A stretch of 64,000 bases of DNA from Hyposmocoma kahamanoa (GCF_003589595.1 NW_020653333.1:3773309-3837308); one strand, 5' to 3'. Positions 9,781-19,967 are shown, counted from the stretch's first letter. The notes: generated by a model not told the origin, from the sequence alone. A program made the numbers and translations.

Positions 9781-10310
9781 CAAGTCCGGTCGTGCATGGA
9801 GTACTGCTGCCACCTTTAGGATGGCTCTGCTACATACCAACTGGCTACCTTGGATTCAATTGACAACCGTGCCAAGAAGCATATAGGTAACTCGGAATTA
9901 GTGGAAGCGAAGCTGTAGAGCCTTGAACACAGCCGTAAAGTTGCCAGATTATCGGTATTTTACAGGATATATCACGGAAAGTGTGCGATGAAATTAAACG
10001 CTTCAATTTCGCTTTCACCTTTCCATCACCGGGGGACTAGGCGTACGCTTGGGTTCCACCTCTATGTTGTGTATATTCCAAAGATTCGCACGAAGCGTTA
10101 CGCTTCCATGTTTATATGGCGAACGACTATGGAGTGGAATTCCCTGCCTGCAGACTTGTTCCCAGAACGTTATAACTTTAGAGCTTTTCAAGGCGAAAGT
10201 GAATAGGCGTTATTTAGGTGTACATGCTCCATCGTCGACCTCATCGTCACTTTCCATCAGGTGAGATGGAGGTCAAATGCGAACTTGCATTTTATAAAAA
10301 AAATAATAAG
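9781..10310 (+). pseudogene. LINE-D reverse transcriptase C-terminus and 3' end
   Basis: The last about 170 codons of a Jockey-like RT in broken frames: SLEHSRKVARLSVFYRIYHG, then FHHRGTRRTLGFHLYVVYIP, then MEWNSLPADLFPERYNF and an FKAKVNRRYLGVHAPSSTS tail. It stops near 10265 and ends in an A-rich run at about 10300. The 'cFYRIYHG' and 'WNSLPADLFP' blocks are hallmarks of insect LINE C-termini. Copies also at 28130, 40795 and 50130 (minus). Confidence 0.8.
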
Positions 10311-11640
10311 TTTTATCTTGGAAAAGTCTTTTCTGGCGTCGCCATTTTCACATACACAATAGAGTGCGCGTGCGTACGATCTGATCGAATTGAACGGCGC
10401 GCCGTTTGCATTTGTCGGCGGCGGCGGCGCGAGGAAAAACGCGGCGTCGGTGCGGCGCTCATATCTATTGAAGTCGTATAAAACCATACTACGAAAATTT
10501 TCACGAGTTAATTCCATGGTGATGTAGACAACCAATTTCTAAAATGACGCCACAATGTAAATACAAGTGACAGTCAGATGAAACAAACTGTATTCTGCAG
10601 CCAAAGAGTTCCATTTTCAAATGTTGTAATTACTTTTTAAATATTGCTTAAGTAAATGGCCAGTTCCGTAAACTTATAGTGCGCCCTATGTATCATCACA
10701 ATCATTGAAAGGAATATAATGTACGCGTTAGCATTTTTCTGTGCACGAATTTAAATTTAGAGTTTAAAATGCAAATAAATAAATTGAATTTTGATAAATA
10801 CAAATTGGACACGAAATTGTCCTGGATATAGATATAAGATTAAGATATCGAAGTTGACATTAGCTTTTATATTTTATTATCTAAATGATTATTATATTAA
10901 TATTTATAGAGGACAATACTGTTCGATAAAATTGTTATTACTCTAAAATTATGAACATTAAACATAGTTGTCAATTGTATAGTGGTAAAATTTGTAAATG
11001 TAATACGATCGTGTTAAAGAGTGATGTCACTTTTTTGTGAATATTGGGAGACCTTTACCCTTTATGTAGCATGTAACAACTAACTTGTCGCGGTGTCGAA
11101 AGTAACAAGTGAGTCGAAAGAGACATCGCTACAAAACAGATGAGGAGACAACAAACAAACAGAGGACTAAACATTATGGCGTTTTTACGGAAAATGAAGA
11201 AAAATACCATATTTTTCTTCATTTTCTGTAAAATAATAATGAAAAGAAAAAAGACCCGAGGGTTTTATTTGGAACATTGTAGTCAAATTAACCTGCGTGC
11301 AATCATACTATTTACGTACACGTGTGATAAAAACATAATTTTTGTTTAAGTACTATTATGTATTTTGGTTCACGTACACCTGTTATATTTGTAGAGAAAA
11401 ATAAATACATTATTATTATTTAATAAATATACGGTCCCCATTCAGAAATCCAAATAACGTAACAGAAATAAGCTATTGTTAAAATAAAAACTTCCACTTG
11501 AACCGTTTCAAAACGGCGGTATCTACTTAGGCGAATAATATGCCCATTCGAATAATTAGTATAAGTAATATTCAAAGTCGTACATCGCTAATTCTATAAA
11601 AATAATTAGCTATAGCTTATTCATAGTAATTATCATAGAC
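10311..11640. other. Unassigned; includes a GC-rich block
   Basis: Bases 10335-10470 are unusually GC- and CpG-rich for this window (for example a GGCGGCGGCGGC run) and are followed by TATAAAA at about 10479. Open frames on both strands there are low-complexity and mutually overlapping, so I call no gene. Bases 11230-11310 resemble 37200-37270 (cccgagggttttatttg versus cccgtgggttttatttg), suggesting an unclassified dispersed repeat. Confidence 0.4.
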
Positions 11641-11659
11641 GAAATCTAAAGCTTGCCCT

Positions 11660-11858
11660 AATCGAGACTATGGAACATCCTTCGCTAGAAGACAGTAGGT
11701 ACCATTGTGTGAGCTCTTACCTGTACAATAAAATAGATGATAAATTTAAGATAGTTTCTTTAAACAAATATAATATCAAAGTCAAACTTCGCAATTGGTT
11801 ACTTACCTTAAATTACGATGAAACAGAAACCGTATTACGCAGAGGTGAAAAATGACAT
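11660..11858 (+). pseudogene. LINE reverse transcriptase C-terminal tail
   Basis: The frame at 11670-11855 encodes SRYHCVSSYLYNKIDDKF followed by KLRNWLLTLNYDETETVL. This fits the extreme C-terminus of Jockey/CR1-type RTs (LYNKIPxxFK ... KxWLLxLNYxETE). Everything upstream is missing. The microsatellite at 11878 starts in what would be its 3' UTR. Confidence 0.6.
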
Positions 11859-11877
11859 TTGATTCCAAGTCCAATAA

Positions 11878-11932
11878 TGCACAGACACACACACATGCAC
11901 ACACGCACGCACACTCGCACGCACTCACGCGG

Positions 11933-11983
<51 letters not shown>

Positions 11984-12010
11984 TGCACCCACAAACGCAC
12001 GCACGCACAT
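11878..12010. repeat. CACG/CA microsatellite
   Basis: About 130 bases of (CA)n grading into (CGCA)n. Arg/Ala/Cys/Val- or His/Thr-rich frames across it are repeat artefacts. A complementary GTGC array lies at 51805-51945. Confidence 0.92.
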
Positions 12011-12039
12011 AAACGTACTAAATGAAGCTAATTTAATCT

Positions 12040-12413
12040 AATTATATTATATTATAATTGATATTCAATTATTTTTTGTGAAATTACTCCACTAGTTTGT
12101 TATAAGTATTAATACAAAGATCGAACACTCAGAAAAAATTCCTTCGATCCGGCCGGATTCGAACCGACGTCTTCTAGCATACCGTGGCAGACGCTATACC
12201 AACTAAACCACGGAACGAACCAGCGGACCTCACGAATTTTTCTGTGCTTGTTGTCGTGTCTTTGTATTTGGTTTTTCAACGACTTTTTAATCGTAGCGTC
12301 ATCTATGATTTAATAGATTTCTCATAGATGGCGCTACGAAGACGTCGGCGTCGGTTCGAATCCGGCCGGATAGAAGGAATTTTTTCTGAGTGTTTGATTT
12401 TTGTATTAATACT
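12040..12413 (-). mobile_element. SINE-2: tRNA-containing fold-back element
   Basis: On the minus strand, about 12221-12141 reads as a tRNA-like unit: an A-box-like TGGTTTAGTTGG, a B-box GGTTCGAATCC in a good T-arm, then a TTTTTT Pol III stop. The anticodon loop does not fold cleanly (9 bases), so it is not a functional tRNA. Segments 12107-12175 and 12345-12413 are near-perfect inverted copies of each other, both including the B-box half, and the centre (12295-12340) is also palindromic around atctatga. The whole unit can fold into one long hairpin. Bases 12050-12106 belong to an outer arm shared with 26270 and 33000. Confidence 0.75.
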
Positions 12414-12596
12414 TATATTCATTTACATAACTATTTTTAAAAAGAAAATAAAATACAACACTTATTTCAAATTATTTGTCATAATACAGATTTTTCTAGC
12501 ATAGTTAACATAAGAATTCATTCTACAACCCAATATTTTGCACCTTGTTTAATTTTACTTAGCTATTTATTAATAAAGCCTTGTTAAATAGAATAG

Positions 12597-13740
12597 AATA
12601 GAATAGAATCGTTTATTTCATGTTATCAATGTCACAATATTACAATTGGAAATACAATGTCAAGGGATAACTATGATCGTCAATAATAAAATTATAATAA
12701 TAATAATGAATATAAAGTAAAGTAGTATAACTACTGCTTGTCGAATAAAATAAAATTAAAATTGTTTCAAAAGAAACTCATCGACACTGTACAATTCAAT
12801 ATCCAATAAAAGGTTTTTTAGTCGGGTACAAAACGTTGCATCGTTTCTAACACTTTTCAGGTCTGTGGGTAGATGTTCGTAGAATCTGGGACCTATTACC
12901 CGCGGATTTCTAGTTGCAAGTTCGGTACGGTGGGCAACGGATTTTAGTGTTCCCGCGTTTCGTAACGCTCGGCCTCCGCCCGTACGTCGCTCATAAGTAG
13001 CCAAGTTTTGACGCGCATAAACTATTATATCATAAATATATTGTGAGTACATGGTCATTATATTGTATTTCTTAAAAAGGTTTCTGCAGGTCTGACCCTT
13101 TTTTATGCCTACTATTGTTCTTAGTGCACGTTTTTGAAGAATAAATACCCTAATCGACTCAGTTGAATTACCCCACAGTGTGATGCCATAAGACATCAAC
13201 GAATGAAAATACGCATAATACGTCTGCCTCAATACCACATTGGAGACAAGAGGACGCAGTTTCCTCAGTGCGTATGCAGCACTTCCAAGTTTTTGACATA
13301 GAGTTTGTATATGTGACTTCCAGTTCAAATTTGAGTCTAGCGTTAAACCCAATAATTTACAGGTGTTACATAATGGAACAATGGAGGTGATAATTGGCTT
13401 TGTTATAGAATTTCTTCCTGAGAACAACATAAGGTTTGACTTCGATTCGTTAAGAATAAGTCCATTCGCAGAGAACCACTCACACAGCTGCTCATACGTG
13501 CAGGCTAATTTTTCTTCCAACTCGTTGTAGGTTTTAGCACACACTATAACGGTTGTATCGTCCGCAAATAGAACCACAAGACCCCCTGATATAAAGTATG
13601 GCAGATCATTGATGAATGCCAGGAATAGTGTATTACCTAGGGCAGATCCCTGTGGGATGCCAATGGTGACGTCACCAGCCACTGACCTAGTTGTTGTACC
13701 GTTTGTACTGACCTGAACCGTTTGCCGTCTGTTTGATAAT
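12597..13740 (-). mobile_element. LINE-G: 5'-truncated non-LTR retrotransposon with GAATA-type tail
   Basis: RT homology begins near 13738 (LSNRRQTVQV) and continues to the 3' UTR. The 3' end is marked on the plus strand by tandem aatag units at 12597-12611, a typical short-repeat LINE tail. The sequence upstream of 13740 is unrelated. Confidence 0.8.
12756..13738 (-). CDS. LINE-G reverse transcriptase fragment
   Basis: The frame runs open from about 13738, with the first in-frame ATG at 13682 (308 residues), inside the domain. Motifs: LSNRRQTVQV, IGIPQGSALGNTLFLAFIND, catalytic FADD (VLFADDTTVIVC), LGLTLDSNLNWKSHIQ, MSYGITLWGN, FILQKRALRTIVG and a C-terminal FYEHLPTDLKSV block. No internal stops. 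It lacks fingers, endonuclease and ORF1, so it is a dead-on-arrival copy. It is related to but distinct from LINE-E (about the same block order, different residues). Confidence 0.85.
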
Positions 13741-14269
13741 ATAATAAATTGTTATTATTAAATTCGTCGTTCCGATCAGTCTGAAACGACGGATCGTAAA
13801 AACAAATCGTCCCGTACGTAGGGCTCTTTAAAGCATGCGATAAAGAGTCCACGACACAGTTAAATTAAAATAGCGATAAAACATAAATTCAAGCCCCCGC
13901 AGTCAACCAAGCGCTTTTACTGCATTGCTATTAAAGCTATAAATTAATTCCACGAAGTCAAGAAGCCCTAAGTCTTATCTGATTTCCGGAAAGTAGCTAA
14001 AATACACTTCGAATAGTGCCGAATTGCTTTCTTTATTGCCCTAAAGTTCAACAGACGACGTAAGAAAAATTTGTGATCGATGTACCAGCCTTGCCAACTT
14101 CAGTCATTAATTTGACGACTTGTTAGAAACTTGGGTGTTTCTATTTGAAAGGCCTTGATATATTTTTGTGATTATTGTTGTTTATTTAATTTGTTAACAT
14201 GACATTAAATAATGGCGCTAGAATAGGTACTAAATATAATGTAGTATGTCAAGGAACTACAATCAACCA
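13741..14269. other. Unassigned DNA
   Basis: Sequence upstream of the LINE-G truncation. A short open frame at 13637-13852 runs out of the RT into this unrelated DNA and is not a gene. No repeat ends were recognised. Confidence 0.45.
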
Positions 14270-14722
14270 ATTTTTTAACCGACTTCAAAAAAGGAGGAGG
14301 TTCTCAATTCGACTGTATGTTCTTTTTTTGTATGTATGTTATGCGATAACTCCGGTATTTGTAAACCGATTTTCATGATTCTTTTTTTGTTCGAAAGGGG
14401 GTACTTCCATAGTGGTCCAATTTCATTTTGAACAAAATCATCCACCTCAAAGGGTGGCTGCTCACGCATGAAGATTCATTTTTATAAATAGCGCCTAACT
14501 TTAATTTAGGAGCAATTACTTTAATGGTTGATTTTGCTATTTCTCCAATTCAAGGCGTCTTTCTCTCAATATACTTGAGTAGTGAGAACCGATTTTTAAT
14601 ATCTCCAGTGTCAAGTCCTGTATAGTGGCGAACTAGGGGACATTTCAATAAAACTTAGCAAATAGACGGAATTCCACGTACTTTTGAGGTCGGTTTTTTT
14701 AGTACTCTGTACTGAGATTATA
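14270..14722 (+). mobile_element. REP-B inverted-repeat element, copy 1
   Basis: AACCGACTTCAAAA (14277-14290) and TTTTGAGGTCGGTT (14682-14695) form 14-bp inverted repeats. The conserved motif agtactctgtactgagattat just outside (about 14701-14721) also accompanies the copies at 20703 and 50938, so either the element extends past the inverted repeat or the repeat is subterminal. I recognise this as a widespread lepidopteran repeat. No coding potential. Confidence 0.7.
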
Positions 14723-14814
14723 TATACATATAAAGTAATATATGTATATACATATATATTTAATACAACGAAATAGCATTCAAATATAAATTAATTAATA
14801 CTTTGATAGGTATC

Positions 14815-14885
14815 ATTTGAAGTTCTTAGTTTTCGCGATTGCTGCTACACATTTAGAAACTATTTCTTCGGATTTAAACTAACGA
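14815..14885 (+). repeat. REP-C fragment
   Basis: Diverged match to the outer part of REP-C (gttcttagttttcgcgattg ... aaactatttcttcggattt). Confidence 0.5.
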
Positions 14886-14904
14886 TGGAACGATTTGTAT
14901 ATTA

Positions 14905-15190
14905 TTCAGCTCGAGTTACTCGAGTTGACGTGATTGACTCGACTCGGTGACTGAGAGAGCAACCGCGAGTCGCGAGTAGAACTCGAACTGACGATTCACC
15001 GAGTTGGGTGAATATTTGAATCTTTAAATTTAATCTTTTGTTCGGCCAGTCGACCACGACTCGAGCGTGCTCGCCGTCGCCTAACCGACCGAGTGAGAAA
15101 GAACAGCCGACGCTCGGAAGTATTCGAGTTAACTCGAGTTCATAAAAAAGTAACTCGTTGTGGGAGTAACTCGAATTAAATAGCTCACTC
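14905..15190. repeat. CTCGAGTT-rich palindromic block
   Basis: The hexamers CTCGAG, CGAGTT and AACTCG recur many times on both strands, in pairs such as ctcgagttactcgagtt. Part of it (gattgactcgactcgg region, inverted) resembles 34990-35035, so this is probably a degenerate TIR-element family. The minus-strand open frame here is low-complexity and not called. Confidence 0.45.
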
Positions 15191-15580
15191 AAAAGTAGTT
15201 ATGCTAGAAAGAAGAGGAAAAGTAGACGTAGACATTCTTTATAAGTAAAATTTACTTTTAGAAGTCTTAAAAAATTATAAATAATATTCGTATTTTTTTT
15301 TACTTGTTATTAATTAATTATTGTTGATTGTCTTATATTAATATTATTTAACCAATGTGATAATTTATAATATTGATTGCTTGAAAACCCATTGCTTTAA
15401 TCTACGTTAAAATAAGTTGTCTCAAATGGGATCAACAATTTCAAGAGGCAGCCGGTTATATCCTGTCCTGTCGAGCCCAATATATGTATGTATTAATTTG
15501 CCCGTTTTGGACAAAATATGCTGTACGGGCGCAACCCTATGCTTATTACCTATTTTATAATATTTTTTTCTTTCCTAGGG
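15191..15580. other. Unassigned AT-rich DNA
   Basis: Nothing recognisable beyond A/T-rich low-complexity sequence. Confidence 0.4.
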
Positions 15581-16025
15581 CGCGTTCTCATAATGTCGTG
15601 ATGACAGAGTCGTGCAGTTTAAAGTGTCGTGACTTGTATATTTAAGTGAAGTTGTTCACTCATAGAACAACACGATTAACTGTCGTTCACGACTTTTTTG
15701 ACGTTACGACGACAGACTGTCGTGACAATGGTAAGAACTAGAACGACAGTCGTCAGGCGATAAATAAAACGTCACCATAAAAATGTGACGACTTACGGTG
15801 AAATAATCGCAGTTTCATACGACTCTGTTTTGGAAATGACAAGATGGCTGCCGTGAACCGATAAATTGTCGTCACAATCTAGTGGGAACAGCTAGACACG
15901 ACAGTCGTTCAACTATGAAATAAACGTCCACTAGACAGTCACTACAGATAGTTGTGAAATGGAAATTGGCTAAACGCGACAGTTGTCCAACGACAAATAG
16001 AACTTTACGACATAATGGGAACGCG
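15581..16025. mobile_element. ACGAC-rich TIR element, about 445 bp
   Basis: CGCGTTCTCATAATGTCGTGA (15581-15601) is inverted at 16005-16025 with about three mismatches. The interior is full of CGACAGTCGT-like palindromes. Non-coding. The terminus (GGGCGCGTTC at 15578) resembles the Harbinger-like element at 33144, but no target duplication is clear, so the superfamily is open. Confidence 0.55.
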
Positions 16026-16489
16026 ACTTTATTCGTAATTTTTAATAAATAATTAACGTAATTTTTATAAATCGCTAACTTTATGGTGTTGGTGTAATCT
16101 GTATGTCCAAACCACACACGTAATCACTTCACTTTTTGTAAAGATTGTATAACTAATCGGTAACGTGCGTAGGGATCTTGATATTTTACCGTTTTCAGTA
16201 ACGTTAACACTGTCAATCAGTGTTGAGGCTCTTTGAATCCATCAAATTAGCTTTTTACTCGAGACATAATGTAATTGATAATTTGTTTTTTATAATTCCT
16301 CAGCAAACGTAGTAAATTATTCTCTTAGACACTGTATATTCTTAAATCTGGTATCCGTTTATTTATTAACAATTTTACGTAAATGTGTTTGAGTCATAGA
16401 TTAAAATTTAAAATCATGCAAATTATTTAAAATACAGAGCCAAATGAATTATTAGAAATTAAAATAAAATAGCGTTGTTTTTTTATAAT
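16026..16489. other. Unassigned AT-rich DNA
   Basis: No recognisable features. Confidence 0.4.
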
Positions 16490-16560
16490 ACCATGTGATG
16501 GGACAAACAAGTCGTGCGCCTGGTGGTAAGCGACACACCTGTCGTATTAATTTCCTGTGT
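16490..16560 (+). repeat. REP-A head fragment
   Basis: Begins ataccatgtgatgggacaa and covers the cgtgcgcctggtggtaag block, then diverges at about 16550. Confidence 0.7.
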
Positions 16561-16758
16561 CACCTGTGCAATTTCACAAAAAAAAACAATAACGAAATGT
16601 CATGACAGAATCGTCCTATAAGTTAGTGGGCTTAGGTACTTCAAAAACTTCGTTGTGCCACCTGCCAATAAATCGATCGACTGTATCGTTGTTGTCCTTG
16701 GCATCTCTCGTAGGGAATTCGGTTTTTTTTATTAAAACACTGCCGGGAGAAGACATTA

Positions 16759-18337
16759 TAAACTCTTTTGCAAAAAAAACGGGCACTTTATATTATTTTC
16801 TCTACTTCAATGAAGAAGAACAAGAAATAGGTTTTATTAATTTGACGATATATTGGCATGTTATTTGAAGCATCCTGGCATGATTCTTTACGTTTCAAAT
16901 TTAAAATTTGAAATTAATAAAAGAAAAATAATGATTAATGTGGATTATTCTAAAATTGCTTTACTAATGGCGCGAATTGCTGAAACGATTTTTAACTGAT
17001 TACGATATTTTAAAACTTTTTGGATATTTTCTGCAAATTAAACAATTTAATCTTTCTTTTTACATTAAATACCACATTTTAATATGAGTGATAAAGTGAT
17101 AAGGGCCGGTAAAATTATAGCCCTACTTGAAGAAGGTTGTTCGCAAAATTACGTGTCTCAGCGGCTAAATGTGAGTCGTTCAACTGTCCAGAGGACTTGG
17201 CAACGGTATCAAGAGACCGGTTTGGTCAAAAGAAGACCCGGTTCGGGAAGAAAACGATGCACAGAACCAAGAGATGACCGCTTTTTGGTGAGTCAGGCGT
17301 TGCGGAATCGTAAGGCGTCAAGTGTGGACCTGAAGAAGAGCCTTGAAGAAGTAAGAGGAGTAGAAGTTAGCTTATGGACGGTCAGGAGGAGGCTTTTGGC
17401 TGCCAATATCAGGAGTTACCGTCCAGCTCGGGGCCCTAAATTACTCCGTGAGCACCGTGTTGCTCGACTTCAGTTTGCTCGGAACTGTGCTTCATGGACT
17501 CTGGAGGACTGGAATAAAGTATTGTTTTCTGATGAAGCTAGAATCTCTTTGTGTGGAGAGGACCGACGCCGGCGAGTGCTGCGAAGACCACGGGAACGCT
17601 ATGCGGAAGTGTGTTTCGAAGAAATCACTCCTTATGGCGGAGGCTCCGTTATGTTTTGGGCAGCAATTAATTCGACGGAGCGTACGGAGTTAGTTTTCAT
17701 AGAAAATGGAACATTAAATGCACACCGGTACATAATGGAAGTCCTAATTCCATATGCACAACCCACATTGACTGCACTTGGGGAAGATTCCATTTTTATG
17801 GACGACAATGCTCGCCCGCACCGTTCCGTCGTTTAGATTGGCCAGCTCGAAGTCCTGATCTCAATCCAATTGAGCATGTCTGGGATGTTCTAAAGAGACG
17901 GGTAAGATCAGTGCAACCTGCTCCACAAAACATCAGGGAGCTAAAAAGAGTCATTGCAGAAGAGTGGGAACGTATTCCTCAAAACGTTATTAAAAACATC
18001 GTGGAAAGCATGCCCAGAAGGATTGAAGCTGTGATTTTGGCAAGAGGAGGTCACACTCGTTATTAGGTTTTTACATTTGTAACTTTATTTAATTAAAAAA
18101 AGTAAAAAAAATCTTGTCTTTATTGCCGACCACTTCTTATTGTTTGGGCGTGTACATCGGTTTTAAAGAATCTATCGTTTTTTTTCTTTTAATTGCCCGA
18201 ATTCACTTCACGCGCATTAATTTACACGATTATAAGTATACAGACTAAGTCAAAGAAATAAATTTCATTTAATTAACTCAAATCGACTTTAGAACGTAAA
18301 TTTCCTTAGGTGCCCGTTGTTTTTGCAAAAGAGTATA
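16759..18337 (+). mobile_element. Tc1-like DNA transposon, 1579 bp, TA duplication
   Basis: 28-bp terminal inverted repeats with two mismatches (TAAACTCTTTTGCAAAAA at 16759; complement ending at 18337), flanked by TA at 16757-16758 and 18338-18339. Size and the single transposase gene fit Tc1 elements. Apart from one internal deletion the gene reads cleanly, so the copy is relatively young for this window. Confidence 0.88.
17084..18066 (+). pseudogene. Tc1-like DDE transposase with one 37-bp deletion
   Basis: The ATG at 17084 opens a frame of 250 codons. It holds a paired helix-turn-helix (LNVSRSTVQRTWQRYQETG; linker GSGRKR) and the first two catalytic aspartates, D150 (LFSDEARISL) and D241 (MDDNARPH). 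It ends at a TAG (17834-17836). A second frame, 17833-18066, continues with LDWPARSPDLNPIEHVW, whose Glu (17872-17874) is the third catalytic residue, and runs to a TAG at 18064. The second Asp and the Glu are 68 bases apart, against 105 for the usual DD34E spacing, so about 37 bases are missing, which also shifts the frame. The copy should be inactive, but its ends could still serve as a substrate in trans. Confidence 0.9.
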
Positions 18338-18714
18338 TAAAACTACAAGTTCTTACTCACTGATAGAAATAGAACGCATACTTCCCGATATGGTGGAAAA
18401 AAGATATTTATACCGTTGTACGCGGATAGATTCCAAAGCAAAGAATCAAATATGAGAAGACCTAAATGTGGAAAATATGAAAGAGCGATCAACGGCCTGC
18501 AAAAACTACAATATATAGAGGAAATATTTGTGCACTTTTATAAGGTACACCCTGGTCAATTTCCGCCGGAAGTAAAAAATGTTCGAAATTCAAATAAATT
18601 AGATGGCCGCGATACAAATTTCAAAGTCTCCTATCACGAAACTATTAGAGATAGGTAGGAGGTGCTCGAAGGAATGTCATAGAGATTAATAGTGGTCAAC
18701 TGCCTGGGTTAAAA
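18338..18714. other. Unassigned
   Basis: The 80-codon frame at 18416-18658 has no recognised domain and no splice or repeat context, so I do not call it a gene. Confidence 0.4.
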
Positions 18715-19515
18715 AAAACAAGATGGCGAATTCAAAATGGCGGCGAAAGAAAAACTTGCTTCGATCCGGCTGAAAATTGGTATGCGGGGGTCTTTAGGAG
18801 TCCTTAACCATAATTTGGGGTCAAAAGTTATTTTTGGCATTTTTTAATATAGCTGTCATATAAGCGTTTTTTTCGTCAAAAGTGGCTGCCGAAACGGACT
18901 TGCTCTGATTCGGCTGAAAATTGGCATGCGGAGCCTCTAGAAGTGACGGATAATATAATTTGTGATTAAAATTGGTTTTTGCCATTTTCAAATATGGCCG
19001 CCATAGAAGCGTTCGTTGGCGGCAGAAAAAAATGCTCTGATCCCTTTGAAAATTGGCATGTGTGGATCTCTAGGAATGCTTGATAATAATTTGTGATCGA
19101 AAATTGTTTTACGCCATTTTTTAATATGGCGGCCATTCAACAACTAATAAAAATTAGCTCTAATTCAACTGAAAATCGATATATGGGGATCTCCATAGGT
19201 GTTTAATAATAATTAGCGGTCGAAATTTATTTTTCGCCATTTTTCAATATCATCAATATATACAAACTTTTTTGGCGGTAGATAAAAATTTCTTCTAATT
19301 CGACTAAAAATGGCATGGCTTCAATACCAATTTGGAGTAAAAATTTTGTTTCTGCCGTTTTTCGAAATAGCCGTAATTTTTTATGTAAATGGCTATTGAA
19401 AAAACTTGCTTTGCTCGGACTGAAAATTGGCACGAAAAAATTTCTAAGATTGTTTGATAATAATTAGTGGTCAAAATATATTTTTGCAATTTTTAAATAT
19501 GACCGCCATTAAAGA
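18715..19515. repeat. Degenerate tandem array, about 6 units of 116-144 bp
   Basis: The core ctgaaaattggcatgcgg and its variants start at about 18770, 18914, 19046, 19169, 19304 and 19420, giving spacings near 144, 132, 123, 135 and 116. Within each unit the order is the same: gat(c/t)cggctgaaaattgg, tctctagg, ttgataataatttgtggtc, ttttcgccattttt, aatatggccgccat. Units are strongly diverged, so this is an old satellite-like array. It is non-coding; minus-strand frames in it change between units. Confidence 0.8.
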
Positions 19516-19648
19516 GCTAATACAAGCTTAATACAATATAAAAATATAAAAAAACAAGCCTAAAACAATGAAATCGTTTAATTATTGTATTGTATTTTGC
19601 TTTAAATGTTTGCATATGTCTAATTTATATTATATTAAAAAAACTTAC

Positions 19649-19854
19649 CGTTCTTATGTACAGAGTAGTACCCGGTGCCCGAAGATGATCCACTGCCAGT
19701 CGAAGAACCCTGTGGCACGTGCTCCTCATCACCCTCCAATGGCAGTGCACCGCCCTCCATTGTACACTGCACTACACTTTTTTGCACTACAACACCTCAC
19801 TTATTGACACTTTCTATTGCACATCTTTGTTAGCACTTTTAGACTTTATTGTAC
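19649..19854 (-). other. Candidate spliced exon containing a start codon
   Basis: On the minus strand a complete set of splice signals surrounds this segment. A branch point TACTAAC (19881-19875) and a T-rich tract lead to CAG (19857-19855) before the exon, and a GTAAGT donor (19648-19643) follows it. Inside, ATG at 19760 opens 37 codons plus one base (phase 1), beginning MEGGALPLEGDEEHVPQGSS and continuing Gly/Ser-rich to YYSVHKN. That would make 19854-19761 5' UTR. I do not recognise the protein. It could be the first coding exon of a host gene or of a transposon gene; the next exon would lie at lower coordinates and was not identified. GC-rich codon use contrasts with the flanks. Confidence 0.5.
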
Positions 19855-19967
19855 CTGAAATAAATGAAATAAAGGTTAGTATAGCATGTTACAGACAAGG
19901 GCATAAAAGTAAGTTTTGGTACTTCCAAAATAATGATCAGACGCAATGGCGGCAAATGAAATTACTT

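Noticed and set aside
10257..10535. 92-codon minus-strand ORF and overlapping plus-strand ORFs
   Set aside because: Lie in a GCC/GGC-rich run; Arg/Pro/Ala low complexity on all frames, no domain.
11803..12041. Overlapping frames on both strands (RACVRACVRACV-like, THARTHART-like)
   Set aside because: Pure translation of the CACG microsatellite.
12141..12221. Functional tRNA gene on the minus strand
   Set aside because: A- and B-boxes and T-arm are present, but the anticodon loop has nine bases and the unit recurs in four other places with the same flanks, so it is a SINE head.
14902..15192. 96-codon minus-strand ORF
   Set aside because: Made of CTCGAGTT-type palindromes; frame not maintained in the related block at 34981.
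18416..18658. 80-codon ORF as a small gene
   Set aside because: No domain, no splice or UTR signals, and it sits between transposon debris; cannot be supported.
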